A DNA stretch of 25,207 nucleotides, from assembly GCA_963610045.1 (NCBI GenBank), contig CAVDMS010000019.1, forward strand, positions 1 through 25,207, given 5' to 3'. This document shows positions 24,344 through 25,207 of this stretch, in pieces (positions within the stretch are counted from its first letter, which is position 1; each line of letters starts with the position of its first letter). The notes beneath the pieces are model-generated. The model saw nothing but the letters and a program-made list of their open reading frames with translations. It searched no databases and had not been told where the DNA came from. A program made the translations under genes and the position numbers. The DNA is from F23-B02 sp963610045 (GTDB taxonomy: Bacteria > Bacillota > Clostridia > Oscillospirales > Oscillospiraceae).

Positions 24344-24376
24344 AAAAAGCTCTGTGGTTTAGCCACAGAGCTTTTT
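24344..24376. terminator. Bidirectional terminator between the ACS-like gene and ABC permease gene
   Basis: 14-bp perfect stem (five A, GCTCTGTGG, complement ending in five T) with loop TTTAG. It separates two convergent genes, with stops at 24330 and 24379. Confidence 0.92.
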
Positions 24377-24378
24377 CG

Positions 24379-25207
24379 TTATCCCCTATTTCTGTGTTTT
24401 TCACTGAACACATTAAATGCAATGTAGACCGCCAAAGCTACGAGTATTGCGCCTATGAGTACGGCGTACATAGCGGAGGTCTCCACCTTGTCGCCGCCGA
24501 AATACAGGTTGCAGTCAACTCCGTCACGCAAACCATTTATTATCTCGTCGGGAACACCGGAATCCGACAGCTTTGCAAAACCGCCGTTCATCCAATGATT
24601 GTGCAGAAGCGAGGTCGCATAGCTGCCCGGCAGGTACATTAGAACGCCTCTCAGCCCCTCGGAGAAGCTTGCCATCGGCATATAAGCGCCGCAGATGAAG
24701 CCGTATGCAACGCTGACAAGCATTCCGACCGCAGAGAGCTGTCCCTGCGTGCTGAGGAAGAAGTTCACGCACGACGACAGCGCAACGCCGAACACCGTGA
24801 GCAGTATCACGTCAAGGAGTATGAGCAGAACGTCCTTTGCGCTCAGATACCAACCGATCGTTGAAATGTATATAAAGCAGATAGCAGTTGCAGTCAGGCA
24901 GATGATAAGCGTCACAAAAGCTGACGACAGGAAGTACGAAAGTCCCAAAACGCTGCGTTTTACGGGCGAGACCGTGAGGTCGCCTATAGCGCCCGTCACC
25001 TTGTCCTGTATCATAAGAAGGTTTGAGCAGAATGCGATCGTGACGCAGCAGACCGCAAGCAAGGACGAGGCAAGCTGTCCCGCCGCAAGAGCGTCGATGA
25101 CCGAGGACGAGACGCCGATGGCGTCGGGTATTGCCGAGGAAATGCTGTCACGGTATATCGACAGCAGAAAGCTTGCGTAAAGTACGAGCAGGATAACGGG
25201 TGTTATG
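24379..25207 (-). CDS. ABC-2 type transporter permease, N-terminus cut by window edge
   Basis: About 275 residues visible, and the frame stays open to the window end. I read the upstream codons by hand: ITPVILLVLYASFLLS, then YRDSISSAIPDAIGV, a soluble segment typical of the loop after the first TM of ABC-2 permeases. Next come LLMIQDKVTGAIGDLTVSPVKRSVL, the characteristic ABC-2 motif (DK..G...D...SP.KR), and five or more further TM helices, with a CGAYMPMASF segment before the penultimate helix pair. It should pair with an ATPase, probably encoded outside the window upstream. The substrate is unknown. The gene ends in a basic tail FSEKHRNRG. Confidence 0.9.
   Translation of the reverse strand, partial: ITPVILLVLYASFLLSIYRDSISSAIPDAIGVSSSVIDALAAGQLASSLLAVCCVTIAFCSNLLMIQDKVTGAIGDLTVSPVKRSVLGLSYFLSSAFVTLIICLTATAICFIYISTIGWYLSAKDVLLILLDVILLTVFGVALSSCVNFFLSTQGQLSAVGMLVSVAYGFICGAYMPMASFSEGLRGVLMYLPGSYATSLLHNHWMNGGFAKLSDSGVPDEIINGLRDGVDCNLYFGGDKVETSAMYAVLIGAILVALAVYIAFNVFSEKHRNRG

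Overview
The window looks like chromosome of a Gram-positive anaerobe of the class Clostridia, most likely an Oscillospiraceae/Ruminococcaceae-type gut bacterium. The evidence is strong GGAGG-type ribosome binding sites, a class B penicillin-binding protein with PASTA domains, a MurE with the DNPR (meso-diaminopimelate) motif, an S-layer (SLH) anchored surface protein, an EFR1-type flavodoxin/ferredoxin, an RsgI-like anti-sigma factor, and moderately high GC with many C-ending codons. This placement is inferred from gene content, not from a marker gene.

Layout. (1) 1-9209, minus strand: a substrate-binding-protein-like gene and hypB share a good promoter (9242-9270). A perfect 11-bp hairpin follows, then a compact division/cell-wall (dcw) operon: rsmH, ftsL, a PASTA class B PBP, murE, mraY and ftsW, which is cut by the window edge. 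murF and murD are missing from their usual places. (2) 9384-16701, plus strand: a 1839-residue secreted S-layer protein with four about 300-residue GLUG-type modules, InlB-like repeats and three SLH domains, then a zinc-ribbon/one-TM protein with a large external domain. Each gene has its own promoter and terminator. (3) 16760-18423, minus strand: an ECF sigma factor and an RsgI-like membrane anti-sigma factor overlapping by GTGA, preceded by a perfect inverted repeat. (4) 18623-21978, plus strand: a run made of an EFR1 ferredoxin, CdsA, a diacylglycerol-kinase-family lipid kinase and a YihY/BrkB membrane protein. (5) 22074-24330, plus strand: a MATE exporter and a short protein resembling the middle domain of acetyl-CoA synthase, each with its own signals. 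(6) 24379-25207, minus strand: the C-terminal part of an ABC-2 permease.

How the genes fit together. Region 1 makes the lipid-linked peptidoglycan precursor (MurE, MraY) and polymerises and crosslinks it at the septum (FtsW, PBP, FtsL). Region 3 is an envelope-signalling pair. Region 4 makes and recycles CDP-diacylglycerol-related lipids. Regions 2 and 5 hold surface and export functions. No gene-free stretch exceeds about 200 bases. The largest gaps (9210-9383 and 18424-18622) are divergent promoter regions. I saw no tRNA, rRNA, CRISPR array, insertion sequence or prophage. The strongest candidates for something little described are the ACS-like stand-alone protein (23590-24330) and the ECF/RsgI-like pair with its operator-like palindrome.
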